A DNA stretch of 64,000 nucleotides from Panulirus ornatus (Eukaryota; Arthropoda; Malacostraca; Decapoda; Palinuridae). Positions 23,705 through 34,398 of this stretch are shown here, piece after piece. Where the stretch lies: contig NC_092290.1 of the NCBI RefSeq assembly GCF_036320965.1, positions 2,350,420 to 2,414,419 on the forward strand, written 5' to 3'. Under the pieces are notes generated by a model. That model did no database searches, was not told where the DNA came from, and saw nothing but the letters and a program-made list of their open reading frames with translations. Position 1 is the stretch's first letter; each line of letters starts with the position of its first letter. The position numbers were made by a program, and so were the translations under genes.

Positions 23705-25184
23705 AGCAAGCAGAAGAAAAACTGCAATCAAATAATTGAAAAATAATGAATACATAGATACACGATATAGATATAAATCATAACATTCAATAAATAAATA
23801 AACTATATATCTTTTTTTTCATCACTATCTGACAGACTGTGATATTAATTTTTCCCAATAAATGATTGGATTATCCACCAGAAATACCGTACCGTCAACT
23901 CAGGCAAATAAAATGGGCGGGGCTTGGAAAAGTTGGCAGGGTTGCCCCCTCCTCCCCTGGCGGAGCTGCCAGGCGGTCGATGATAGAACGTTTTCACAGA
24001 ACGGCTGGCTTTTTTTGTGAACACGATTTCCAAACTGATCCTACTCTGTCCTCTTCCCCCCCCTCCCCCCAATTTCAATTATCAAATCACATATAATCCC
24101 TCATGAAAAGCATGGGAATCTTTCCAACGGTGATGAACTACAGTTCGATGGTAATAAAAGTGTTGATGAAATTCACAGAATCGTGCCAATTAGTATCTTT
24201 TTTTCCCCTTGTAAAACACTGCTCAGGCTCGCAAATACATCTACGAAAGAATTTTAAAAGTTTAAAATGAGTCTTGCATGGAACACTTGCGTTGCCGTGC
24301 TCTGCAGCATACTTAAAACGGGAGAAAAGCGTGTGGAAAAATATGAAACACGTAATGAATCAGGTGAAGTTATGGTTTAGGGGGTTGACGTAAGTGGCAT
24401 TAGTATCAAACCCGAGTTATGAATCTCACGCCACCTGACCCCTCCAGATGCCGAGGAGACACGAACGTATGAAGTTACACGGGTCATGACGTGAGTCAGA
24501 GGGATGGCGGCGAGGTCAAGACTTGAGGGCTGAGGCGCGGCTGGCTCCCGACGATGGCGTGGACAGAGCGGCGATGATCCCCAGGTTTTTGCCGTGGTAT
24601 GCGGAGAGAAGAAGATACCATTGCAAGCACAATCAATCCATCCATCAATCAATTCATCAACGTGAGCCCAATCACCATACATATATCATCCAGTGATCTC
24701 TGGCCTTGTGGCACGTCCCTGGTCCACCCCCCTCTCGTCGAGGCACGCCCCACGAACCACCAGATCCACCGACACGATGAACGACAACACACACCAGGTA
24801 CCCGACACCATCACCAATCCACCAGGCACTCCTCAAAATAATGACGAAATAATGCTTAATAAATCTACTCTGGTATTACGGACTCAATCACTAGAATCCA
24901 TTCAATCCACAGGTGGATTACTACGAGTACCTAAGGAATTATAGGCCAGACACTGGCCAACCTACTGGTCTCTGGAGCAGCGCCTCTCCCGTCCACTGGC
25001 CACAAGGGCCGGCCCAGCCGCCATAGGAGCCACTCAGCGAACATGATGGAGGAGCTGGATTCTCGGGTAGCGGGGAGGAGGGGATTCCTGCAGGATACTA
25101 AGGCGTGTCTCCTTCGAAGACAAACTACACCGGATTGCTCTCAGGGTGCCAGACTTGTGGCCAAGACCGCCGTCCGCGTTGGGA
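23705..25184. other. Gene-free stretch, nothing recognised
   Basis: A/T-rich to about 24370, then mixed. No repeat or gene could be supported. Confidence 0.45.
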
Positions 25185-25238
25185 GGGGGGGGGGGGGGAC
25201 AAGAAAGGTCGGCACGTGCGGACCCCCCCCCCCCCCCC
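25185..25238. repeat. G14…C16 inverted homopolymer pair
   Basis: G14 (25185-25198) and C16 (25223-25238) are separated by 24 bp, a potential G-C hairpin. Another C13 lies at 25363-25375. Confidence 0.85.
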
Positions 25239-26564
25239 AACACCACCGTACGAGAGAAAGAGAACGGGTAGGGTTGCCGACAGAGGAGGGGAGGCGGGGT
25301 GGCCAGCAGCCGCCTGGGATCCCACCGTCAGTAAAAAGGATAACGACCCTCCAAACCCTTCTCCCCCCCCCCCCCTCTCCCCCAACACGAGCCCCTTAGA
25401 TTAGCGTCCAACATCCCAAAGACAGCCTTCACGACCCCGTCTCCAACTGTCTCATCACCACCATCAGCCCCCAACGACCCTCCACCAACCCCAGCTTCAA
25501 CCACCATCAACACCAGAATTGACAAACCATCTCTCCCAACAGGCACCATCACCAGCTCTAACAACTCTCCATCACTAAAATCATCCTTACCAGGTCCATA
25601 ACTCCCGGACGACCTTCCCCACCCATCCCCCCTCACTGAAGGATACCTTGAACTCGTAGCGAGAACCATCCTACACGTTCCTTATCATTTCACAAGAGCC
25701 TGACACCGAGGGGTATCTACTACCAGAGAACAAAGCACCACCAAATCCATGGGTCATTTAACTTGGGAACGATACACATACAATGCAACCCGGGAGTTAA
25801 AAGGCTTTGGGGGATTGAGAACTTAACATCCAGGTGGGTGAGAGGCGTGCATGGGATAGAATGAAGTGGAGTGATTTGGTATACGGGGGGCAACAACAAA
25901 GTCCTGCAACCCACACATCGAATTTTCACATCTGCCTCCTCCTTCCATACAGTCTAAATACGTTCCATCTACCTGGCCTCTAAGAACCCGTTCATTCAAC
26001 CTAGTTCCTTAGAACAACGTCAAACTAAAGACCAGAAATCATATCTCTGACAATCAACTTACGAAGCATTTATCGTTATATTGTGTTTATACACTATTTC
26101 TACTTATTCAACATTTGCAGAAAATTATAAAATCCTTGAGAATAAAAAAAATATCAGAGGTCTGGCAGCCTGGTGGGTCGTCCAGCTAGCTCTGGAAGGC
26201 CGCCAATCGGCCATTCAAAGGTCGAACACGTCCTACATCGTAAAGTCTTCTGCTCGCATGTGAATAATGAAGAACACATCCACGTGGGAGGAGACCTCTT
26301 TAAATCCCTGACAATAACATACGAGGTGTACGTTTTTCGATGCACGGCGGACAACGCGAAGGACGACGACGCATCCAAAAACACATTGGACAATGAGACG
26401 TGCGACGTACTGGAACGCGACAGATGACGTAAGACGAGCTAGCTCCCCCCCCCCCACCCATCCCCTCCTACAGGAGCAAGAGAGGCGCCACCGTGACCTT
26501 AAGCAAGGGCCACCACTATACAACCGGCGAATACCACACAACAGCCCTCGGTCAGTCACTAGGA
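25239..26564. other. Gene-free stretch with cryptic CCA/AAC simplicity
   Basis: The segment 25420-25560 is loosely repetitive in CACC/CAAC. C11 lies near 26443-26453. Small overlapping ORFs (26173-26559) are not recognised. Confidence 0.45.
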
Positions 26565-26785
26565 AGTGGGGCTGTGGTATGGGTCACCATACCTTACCCC
26601 CAGGGCGGCCCTATGACCCTGAGGGCTGTGGCAAGAAGTGTATCACCGGCCGCCACAGCACCACCACACCAAGCCCCGGTTGACCAAAAGACTCTGGGGG
26701 ACTGTGGTACCAGTGTGGTGCCGGGTACCACAGCACCATATCATCCCCCAGAGCGCCCCCTAGGACCCTTGGGGCTGTAGCGGAG
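26565..26785. repeat. Tandem degenerate repeat in which units form hairpins
   Basis: Units starting GGGCTGTGG (or variants) lie at 26569, 26623, 26698 and 26772. Three carry their own inverted repeat: GGTATGG/CCATACC near 26576, GCTGTGGC/GCCACAGC near 26625, and CTGTGGTACC (26702-26711) with GGTACCACAG (26724-26733). The stems differ in sequence but keep pairing. Confidence 0.65.
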
Positions 26786-27611
26786 ATGTGGGAGCGTCAG
26801 CATCAGTGTCGTATCAAGCTACACGTGTTTTATGCAGCGGAGCAGCGCGGGCAGTCCCAGTCATCAGCCGATGGTCCTCACTAATTCACCAGCAGCGACA
26901 GGCGGAGGGCCACGGCGCCCAACCCCCACTTGCTCCTGCCTGGTGGGCCGCCCCATCCATAACCCAGCGGCTAAGGAAGATATCTCATGCACATACACAC
27001 ACACACACACAAACAAACACCTGTCCCTAACACACATACAACGTTACTCTTGGATGGTAGACAACAGACTGACTGCCTCGCCACCCTAAATGGCTCAGTG
27101 CTGCCCCAACCCTGGTATTCCCCTGCCTCACAACACCAATGGCCCTGTATTAACTACCCTAACCTGGTCATCTGTACAGTACGGCCCCCCACTCACGCTC
27201 TCTTGCTGATGACTAATCTACCAGTCATTTCTGGCCAACACAGAATAAACCAAAAAAAAAGAAAAAAGAAAACAATCCTCTTAAATAAATTCATAGAAAC
27301 CCGTGATGTACAAGCGTGGGAGACTCTTTCCACAAGACGTCGCTCTCAAATCCAACGACAATTTCCATCAACAACAGCGAGTAATCCAAAAGCCGGAATA
27401 GCTTAATGCCGGGGCTCAAATTTGCATTCTCCATGATGAACACCTCCAGGCACAGGAGCTTCCTCTTCACATAGCCTTTGTGTCACCAACATATACAACA
27501 TCAGAGACCTCGCGGTCTAATTTATCTCATCTGTCTCATGTTCTCCTCACTCAAATCCTCAGAACAGATAGAAAATAGGTATAAAATTATATAAGGGGCA
27601 TGTGTCCCCCT

Positions 27612-27612
<1 letters not shown>
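26786..27612. other. Gene-free stretch, nothing recognised
   Basis: Contains a short AC run (26990-27010) and an A-rich patch (27250-27272). No supported gene. Confidence 0.45.

Positions 27613-27683
<71 letters not shown>
27613..27683. repeat. (GA)n microsatellite, 71 bp
   Basis: A perfect AG run. Confidence 0.97.
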
Positions 27684-27685
<2 letters not shown>

Positions 27686-28137
27686 TGACCTGACCCCTAA
27701 GAGCTGGTGGTGGTCAAGCCTCACGGAGACAAAAGGTCAGTGTACAGCTAGGTCACCAAGTCTCACGTCATACCGAGCATAAAGTTCAACGGTGAGACTC
27801 GCTGATAACAGGTTTTTTTTTTTTTCTTTTTTAAAGGAGACGCCATGTTGTGGCCGCCTCCTGCCCCTGATCATCGCGGCCGACGATAGAACCGCTTACG
27901 TAGTGTGGGATCAATGGGCCAACCGACCATCTGGACAACGAACTCTCATTTTTCCAATCCACAGCTACAGACGCGTGCGTGAGGAGGAAAATGAATTACA
28001 ACAATTTGTACATCCGCATGTCGAATGATCATGTCCGGCGTGAACCAAACGACGATAAACGTGAAATATGTATAAGTTCGCAAACTGCAGTTCATACCTG
28101 AAAACCTCGCCTGAAATGGCAAATATGTTGGGGGATA

Positions 28138-28138
<1 letters not shown>
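27684..28138. other. Gene-free stretch
   Basis: Contains a T-rich run (27812-27831) and a 78-codon plus frame across it (27792-28028), not recognised. Confidence 0.45.

Positions 28139-28226
<88 letters not shown>
28139..28226. repeat. (TA)n microsatellite, 88 bp
   Basis: A perfect TA run, fully self-complementary and therefore able to extrude as a cruciform. An apparent Tyr-Ile repeat frame across it is an artefact. Confidence 0.97.
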
Positions 28227-28227
<1 letters not shown>

Positions 28228-28318
28228 CTATGAGTCCACGGGGAAAAATGAAACACGAAAAGTTCCCAAGTGCACTTTCGTGTAATAATCACATAATCAG
28301 GGGAGACACAAGAGAGAA

Positions 28319-28356
28319 ATATATATATACACATACACACATACACACACACACAC

Positions 28357-28420
<64 letters not shown>
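28319..28420. repeat. (TA)n(AC)n(TA)n compound microsatellite
   Basis: A short TA run, interrupted AC units, then a perfect AT run (about 28363-28420). It lies 92 bp from the TA tract at 28139-28226. Confidence 0.95.
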
Positions 28421-28422
<2 letters not shown>

Positions 28423-28576
28423 AGAGTATTCATTTACATACATAACTGCTTTTCCCGCCTTACTGAAGTAGGGTCAGGAGCGGACGAAAAACGGCCTCAA
28501 TTGCACTCGTCATGTATGACGCACCAAAACTAGGGCACACCACTATGCCTAGCCGTGACTCTTTTACGGTCTATCT

Positions 28577-28740
28577 TCACCGCTTGATATGCCTTGGTTC
28601 AACCCACAGACAGCACATCGCCCCACATACCACCCCAGTCCAGTTCATCCTATCCCGTGCACACCTCTCACACTCCTGAATCTTGAGGCCCTGACGTCCC
28701 AAAGCCTCTTTTACTCCATTCTTCCACCTCAACTTGAGAA
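28577..28740 (-). pseudogene. C-terminal remnant of a retroelement-type protein, copy 1
   Basis: The minus strand stays open for about 54 codons to a TGA (28577-28579). Motifs in order are LRWKNGVKEALGRQGL, then QECERCARDRMNWTGVV, then LWVEPRHIKR at the stop. The pattern W-K-x-G-V-K…G-L…C-A-x-D-R-x-x-W-x-x-V-V is what I know from the extreme C-terminus of non-LTR retrotransposon ORFs and related decapod repeats. No reverse transcriptase or endonuclease domain is present upstream. Instead a ~79-bp tandem repeat begins at once (28748). It is therefore a 5'-truncated, immobile fragment. A second diverged copy lies at 49360-49452. Family assignment comes from memory and needs a database check. 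Confidence 0.5.
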
Positions 28741-28747
28741 ACTCTGA

Positions 28748-29000
28748 ATGACCTTGTAGAGTCGCTTTAAATGGTCAAGATTGTTACAGACTGCTTGCTG
28801 GGTCAATATTTCGGATAAAGAGGACATGAAGACACTGTACAGTTTTGTAAAATGGTCAAAAATAATGATTATTCAATAGGTCAATAACTGAGATAAACAG
28901 GACACAAAGACCTTAATGAGCTCCCTATATGGTTAAGATAATCACAAGCTATTTAATGGGCCAATTTTTCAGATAAAGAGGACACGAATATTACATACAA
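28748..29000. repeat. Degenerate ~79-bp tandem repeat, three copies plus a partial
   Basis: Units begin ATGGTCAAGATTRTTACA at 28771, 28852 and 28929 (spacing 81 and 77). Shared internal words are GGGTCAATATTTC, GATAAAGAGGACAC and GACACTGTACAG. A partial copy of the unit end lies at 28748-28770. Copies differ by substitutions and small indels. The array directly abuts the retroelement remnant and may have been part of that element. Confidence 0.75.
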
Positions 29001-29032
29001 CATCCGAGAAAACTCACCCCTCTCTTTAAATA

Positions 29033-29559
<527 letters not shown>

Positions 29560-29790
29560 CTTTAAAGTTCCATTAGGTCCTGCGACCCAGCAGTCTCCCT
29601 GCCCTCCCTCAGGTCCTGTAACCCAAAGGTCCTTCTACGTGCACCAGGTCCTGAGACCCGGTGTATCAGGTCCCCCGAGATGGTCAAGTCATGCCAGGTC
29701 CTGTGACCCGCTAGCCTCTCTGCGGTTTATCAGGTCCTGCCAGGTCCCCAGGTCCCGCCGCGCCTCAGGATCCACCAGGTCCTCGACAGA
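29560..29790. repeat. Degenerate ~36-bp minisatellite (CAGGTCCTGTGACCC)
   Basis: AGGTCC cores lie at 29575, 29611, 29646, 29668, 29696, 29732, 29742, 29750 and 29777. The fuller CAGGTCCTGNGACCC copies are about 36 bp apart and later copies are compressed. Confidence 0.7.
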
Positions 29791-29859
29791 AAATACAGTT
29801 ATTTTCTCATCTCTTTCATCTTCATAACACAAGAGACAGAAACGGCGTCTTCTCTCAAG

Positions 29860-30400
29860 CGGCGGGGCACAAACAGTTCTTTTCCACAGTGGTGGGTCAC
29901 AAGCAGTTCTTTATTCACAGAGGCGGGTCACAAGCACTTTCTCACAGTGGGAGGTTACAAGCAATTCTTTTTCTCACTAGCAGTTCAAAAGCAGTTCTTC
30001 TTCAGAGCGGCGGGTCACAAGCAGTTATTTTTCACAGCAGTGAATGAAAACCAGTGGTTTTTCACAGAGGCCGTTCTAGAGCCTCTCTCTTCCACAGTGG
30101 CCGGCCAAAAGCATTTTTTTCAGTGGCGGGTCAAAAGTAAGTTTTTCTTTCACTCACAGGTCACAAGCAGAACCATTTTCCAGTGGCAAGTCAAACCCAA
30201 TTCTTTTTCATAGTGGCATGTCACGTACAGGTATATTTCTAGTGGTGAATCACAAGTAGTTCTTTTTCTCAGTGCAGCAAGTCATTAGCAGGGGAAGATA
30301 AGGCAGCTGTATTCTGCAATGACGGATCACAACCTGAAGATGAGAGGTAAGGCCGGTTCTTTTTTTCTTTTTTTCCTTTCCTCCAGTGGCGGGTCAATAG
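29860..30400. repeat. Degenerate ~30-bp minisatellite, about 15 copies
   Basis: The unit CAGTGGCGGGTCACAAGCAG plus TTCTTTTTCA recurs every 27-32 bp from about 29860 to 30300, with an outlying copy near 30383. Copies vary widely. An 88-codon plus frame (29947-30213) through the array reads as Phe-rich pseudo-repeats and is not considered a gene. Confidence 0.82.
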
Positions 30401-31779
30401 CTTGGTTGGAGTGTTTCCAGTTTCCTCCCTCCCCCCACAAAATAAACTGTCCTCCACCCAAGATGGCAGTTTTACCTAGTGGGATCTGAATGACAGACTG
30501 GTCGACTGACCAAGTGGAGGAGCGAGCTAGCTTCACCAGTTGAGTGTTTCAAATATACACCATCGACGGGAGAGGAACATATCAAGTTTCACTATACATA
30601 CGCACAATTCTCACAACTCCCTCACTCTCACCCACCACCATCCCAGAACATGATCACCCTCCCTCACTCACCTTCATGGGACGTGTTCATCTCCCCCTCA
30701 CCTTCACCTTGGTTTGAGAGACACATATACACCCCTCACACTCACTCATGCTTCTCACACCCCTCTCCTCCGTGTCACACTGCTTGACATTCATCTCATC
30801 AAAGCTTCCCCGCTGTATTGCCTAAGGATTCACTCGTATTACTAACCCGCCACAGCTACCACACTAACCTGACTCTAGGGCACACCCTCACCACAGTACA
30901 GACCCCGGCAGAGTGTGTATAACACCAGGCCAACACAACAAACCGTCGGCACGCCCAAGTGACACAGCACTCATGCTCTTCCAGACGACACTCCCCTCAA
31001 TACTAAGGAATCCACAAACCCACACCCCAGACACCTCAGGATACTCCCATACGTCCTCCCCGGAACACAAGACGAGGAGGAGAGCCTCCTGCAGAAGGGG
31101 AAAACCAGCAGCAGTGGCGCCTCCCCTACGGACCCAAGCGCCGTAAAACCTAAGGCCCTGAACCCTGGCCCCAAGTCAAGGGGGAAGGGGCCGCGACCCC
31201 CCAGCCCCACCCACACACTGATGAGGGTCGAGCTGGAGGGGGTAGGGGAAGGAGAGGGCCACCACAAAGTGTGAGGGACGGACGACACTAACCTCATCAA
31301 AATGGTGGGGATAGGGAGAGGTCGGTCGCTACTCATGTTGTTATGAGGGAGGACAGGGCCAAGGTCATGAGGACAAGAGGTTAGTACCCACTCACACATT
31401 ATAAGGAGAGGACACCACCTGGGACAGATAACCATCCACATCTATCATGATGGAGCGAGGGGGGGTGGGGAGTGCCAGGGTCATAGGTCATCACCCATAC
31501 AGTTACGTGCCTATCACTGTCATGGAGGCACCGTGGTCATGGGAACACCATGCCCATAAGATTAAAGGGGCACCTTTCCTGATGACAACAAAACATGGCG
31601 TTGGAGAGAATGGAGTTTTAAGAGGCAAGCTCACAAAAGGTCAACCTCGATCCCCAATCAAGTTGAGGGGTAGGCCAACCTCGAACCACCACGACACTGC
31701 AGTAACAAAGCGGTCCCCCACCTCATCCCTTCAAAGGCAGAACAAGAGTAAATCCAATTACGTGACTGTGGTGGCAGCG
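30401..31779. other. Gene-free stretch, nothing recognised
   Basis: C/T/A-rich with loose CTCAC simplicity (30590-30760). A 156-codon minus frame (30971-31441) has no recognisable domain and lies in stop-poor, G+C-rich sequence. Confidence 0.4.
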
Positions 31780-31807
31780 GTGGAGGAGGAGGAGGAGGAG
31801 GAGGAGG
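31780..31807. repeat. (GGA)n trinucleotide microsatellite
   Basis: About eight GAG/GGA units. Confidence 0.9.
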
Positions 31808-31859
31808 GTATGGAAGGGCAAGTGTTAGGTGCCATCCCCAGCAAGGCACTGTATTGACG

Positions 31860-31862
<3 letters not shown>

Positions 31863-31939
<77 letters not shown>
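31863..31939. repeat. (GA)n microsatellite, 77 bp
   Basis: A perfect GA run. A (CT)n tract of similar length lies about 400 bp to the right. Confidence 0.97.
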
Positions 31940-31942
<3 letters not shown>

Positions 31943-32154
31943 CCTACATATATAAAACCATTAGAGTGTTGGGAAGGAAACAAAAGGAATAATCATAACA
32001 AAAACCAAAGTACAACTTCGCCAGGGACGGAGTCTTGAGAGGGCCAAGTGGGGCAAGGGTAAATTAGGGCCGGCCCAAAACAGTGCGGGAGCTAAGTGAG
32101 ATGTTGCTGTGATGGCAGGAGTAAACTGTGGTGGCAATACACTCCCGCATCACT

Positions 32155-32205
32155 CACTCCTCCTCCTCCTCCTCCTCTCCCTTTCATGAGCTGAGCTGAG
32201 CTGAG
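32155..32205. repeat. (TCC)n and (GAGCT)n short repeats
   Basis: (TCC)n occupies about 32158-32175. About 3.6 units of the pentanucleotide GAGCT follow at 32185-32202. Confidence 0.8.
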
Positions 32206-32343
32206 GCGAGAGGGCCCAGCTGAGGTGCCCCTGACGTGGTGGTGGCTGAGGCAAGGAGCCGGTACAATAAAGAAAGATGGGATAAGGGAAGACAAAACTT
32301 AATAACGAGAGGCGAGTCTAGTGACCGATTCGTATGAATGAAA

Positions 32344-32344
<1 letters not shown>

Positions 32345-32423
<79 letters not shown>
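32345..32423. repeat. (CT)n microsatellite, 79 bp
   Basis: A CT run with one inserted C (32410-32411). Confidence 0.97.
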
Positions 32424-32593
32424 ACAGGGGGTGGCGTATAAGTGAAGCAAGTGGGGAGGGAGGGTGAGGTGGGACATGCCACGGTGTGATACAGCCCTGC
32501 GCGTCTCTCCTGTATGTTGTACCTGCATGTACACACCATGACCCCTCTGCCCTCAATGAACAAGTCTAGCTATTCTACCCACACCTTCACTCA

Positions 32594-32669
32594 CCCTACC
32601 CACGGCCACCAGGCAACATGGGTGTACCCTACCCACGGCCACCAGGCAACATGGGTGTACCCTACCGAC
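32594..32669. repeat. 33-bp tandem repeat, 2.3 copies
   Basis: CCCTACCCACGGCCACCAGG plus CAACATGGGTGTA starts at 32594 and 32627 as two identical copies. A third start at 32660 diverges after ten bases. The identity suggests a recent duplication. Confidence 0.92.
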
Positions 32670-33298
32670 GCTTCCTTAGGGTACCGACTGACCAACCAAG
32701 ACTGAAAAGTGAGGCTCACCACCAGCTAAGAGCCAGCTATGATAACCACTATTCCGAGGAGACTGTATAAAGAGGCGTGCTGAAATAAAACCAGTGCAAA
32801 GTTGTCCTTTCGTTTTCCTTGTAAGTGTAGAAAACTGGACGTGGCTCAAACAAAAAAAGCCTTGCCGAACCATGAGGATAACATGGCTATGAGAAAAATG
32901 GTGACACGGTCGAAAATGGGGCATGATTGAAGTAACAAGATGGCGAGGCCGAGATAAACCTAAGTACGCGTCTGAGATAGACGGGGGGCGTGGTGAAGAC
33001 ATGGGGGACCGCGGAGAAGATATCGAAGGAACCAACAAAGACACACACACAACACGACCGTGAGGCCAAGAACTCCAACTACATGGAGGAGAAACTTGTC
33101 AAAACCACACAGACGGGTACGTCGATAACAATACTGGGGAGAAACAGATGGTTGGGGAGCATCGCCAGGTGGTGAGACTGAGGTAGAGTTGTCAGTAAAC
33201 TTCTCGCGTCCGAGAAATCCATCTGGTCACTGCTACTGAGTGTAGAGCAGCCTTGGAGCTGTAGGAAACCCCGGATTTTTTGAAGAGGCTCCTTGGGT

Positions 33299-33302
<4 letters not shown>
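32670..33302. other. Gene-free stretch
   Basis: A TATAAAGAGG motif at 32766 has no supporting promoter context. Nothing else is recognised. Confidence 0.45.

Positions 33303-33357
<55 letters not shown>
33303..33357. repeat. (AAT)n trinucleotide microsatellite
   Basis: A perfect ATA/AAT run of about 55 bp. Confidence 0.96.
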
Positions 33358-33648
33358 TACGAATGAGAAAGGGAAGGTATGAGAAGCAGGGAGAGAGTGG
33401 GTAACAGAGGGAGGGAGGGACTACAGATGAAGGATGAAAAGGACATCAGGAGGAGGGCGAGCTCCTGCAGAAAAGGAGATCAGGACTGGGCAGCAGGGAC
33501 GACATAAGCCTCTGCTGCAGCAGCAGGTGAAGCCGTCGGGTTCGTGTGACATTTGGAAAGACGAAGGTTGGTGTCGAACCCATTAATGTTGCAGAGGACC
33601 ACTGGGCCGTCCCGCCCAGCCAACCGCTGCCTTAAGCATTTGTACATG

Positions 33649-33910
33649 ACGGTACGACGACGACCCTCCAGCACCACCACAGCAAGACCCTCCAACACCA
33701 TGGTGCGACCCTCATGCACCACCACGGTACGACCCTCCCACACCATGGTGCAACCCTCCAGCACCACTACGGTACGACCCTCCAGCATCAATGTACGAAC
33801 CTTATAGATCAAGGTACGATATTGGACCATCTAGGTACGACCCTCAATGCTAACAGTAGAAACCTTAAACACCAACTTACGACCCTCGAGCATAAGGTAC
33901 GACTCCTTTG
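33649..33910. repeat. 21/24-bp minisatellite related to the fold-back arms, about 12 copies
   Basis: CACCACGGTACGACCCTCCAG units have their GACCCT core at 33662, 33686, 33707, 33731, 33752, 33776, 33797, 33818, 33839, about 33859, 33881 and 33901. Spacing alternates 24, 21, 24, 21, 24, giving a 45-bp dimer, then settles at 21. The unit closely matches the fold-back arm subunit ACGACGGTACGACCCTTGAG. A 169-codon plus frame (33714-34223) crosses this array and the next. Its heptapeptide pattern (HHGTTLQ) follows from the 21-bp unit. Confidence 0.88.
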
Positions 33911-34064
33911 GTGTGAGGACCTGTCCTCTGACAATACACTGAAGGGTTCGGGCCAAAGGCCGAACCTCCACAATGAAGCGATCCTTCGTCGTACTTCAGA
34001 GGTCGTGCCGACGGGCAGTTCAAGGGGTCCCAAACGTACGCAAAAATATGAACCTAATGAACAC

Positions 34065-34170
34065 ACTCGTCGGGCCCACATGCCACATACTCAGGCCCAC
34101 GTGCCACATACCCGGGCCCACGTGCCACATACTCGGGCCCACATGCCACATACTCGGGCCCACGTACCAC
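34065..34170. repeat. Exact 21-bp minisatellite, five copies
   Basis: CGGGCCCACRTGCCACATACT recurs with GGGCCC (or AGGCCC) at 34072, 34093, 34114, 34135 and 34156. The period is exactly 21, with A/G variation in CACATG/CACGTG. Confidence 0.93.
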
Positions 34171-34372
34171 AGACACACACTGAAGTAGTAGCAGCAGCAG
34201 CAGAAGACCTTGACCCACTTTAACAAAGGTTTGGCATTTCATCGCCGCGGCCGTGGGGATGACCAACACCTCTGATAACTGACTGACTGACTGTACAAGC
34301 ACATTAGACAACACGCAACCACAGCCTGCTTAGGCAAGCACAATCACTAGTCCCTCACATGATGCCTATGTC

Positions 34373-34398
34373 CCTCCTCCTCCTGCAGGAGGAGGAGG
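34373..34398. repeat. Perfect 26-bp palindrome centred on CTGCAG
   Basis: Thirteen-base arms (CCTCCTCCTCCTG / CAGGAGGAGGAGG) meet without a spacer. Confidence 0.92.

Noticed and set aside
27684..27705. Fold-back core fragment (TATGACCTGACCCCTAAG)
   Set aside because: Only about 11 bases match the family core and no arm text follows.
28068..28445. Tyr-Ile repeat proteins on both strands
   Set aside because: Translation of (TA)n.
32766..32776. TATA-box (TATAAAGAGG)
   Set aside because: An isolated motif with no initiator, downstream ORF or gene. Expected by chance in 64 kb.
33714..34223. 169-codon frame with heptapeptide repeats
   Set aside because: It spans two 21-bp minisatellites. A stop-free 21-bp unit gives an open heptapeptide frame automatically. 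No evidence of expression or a domain.
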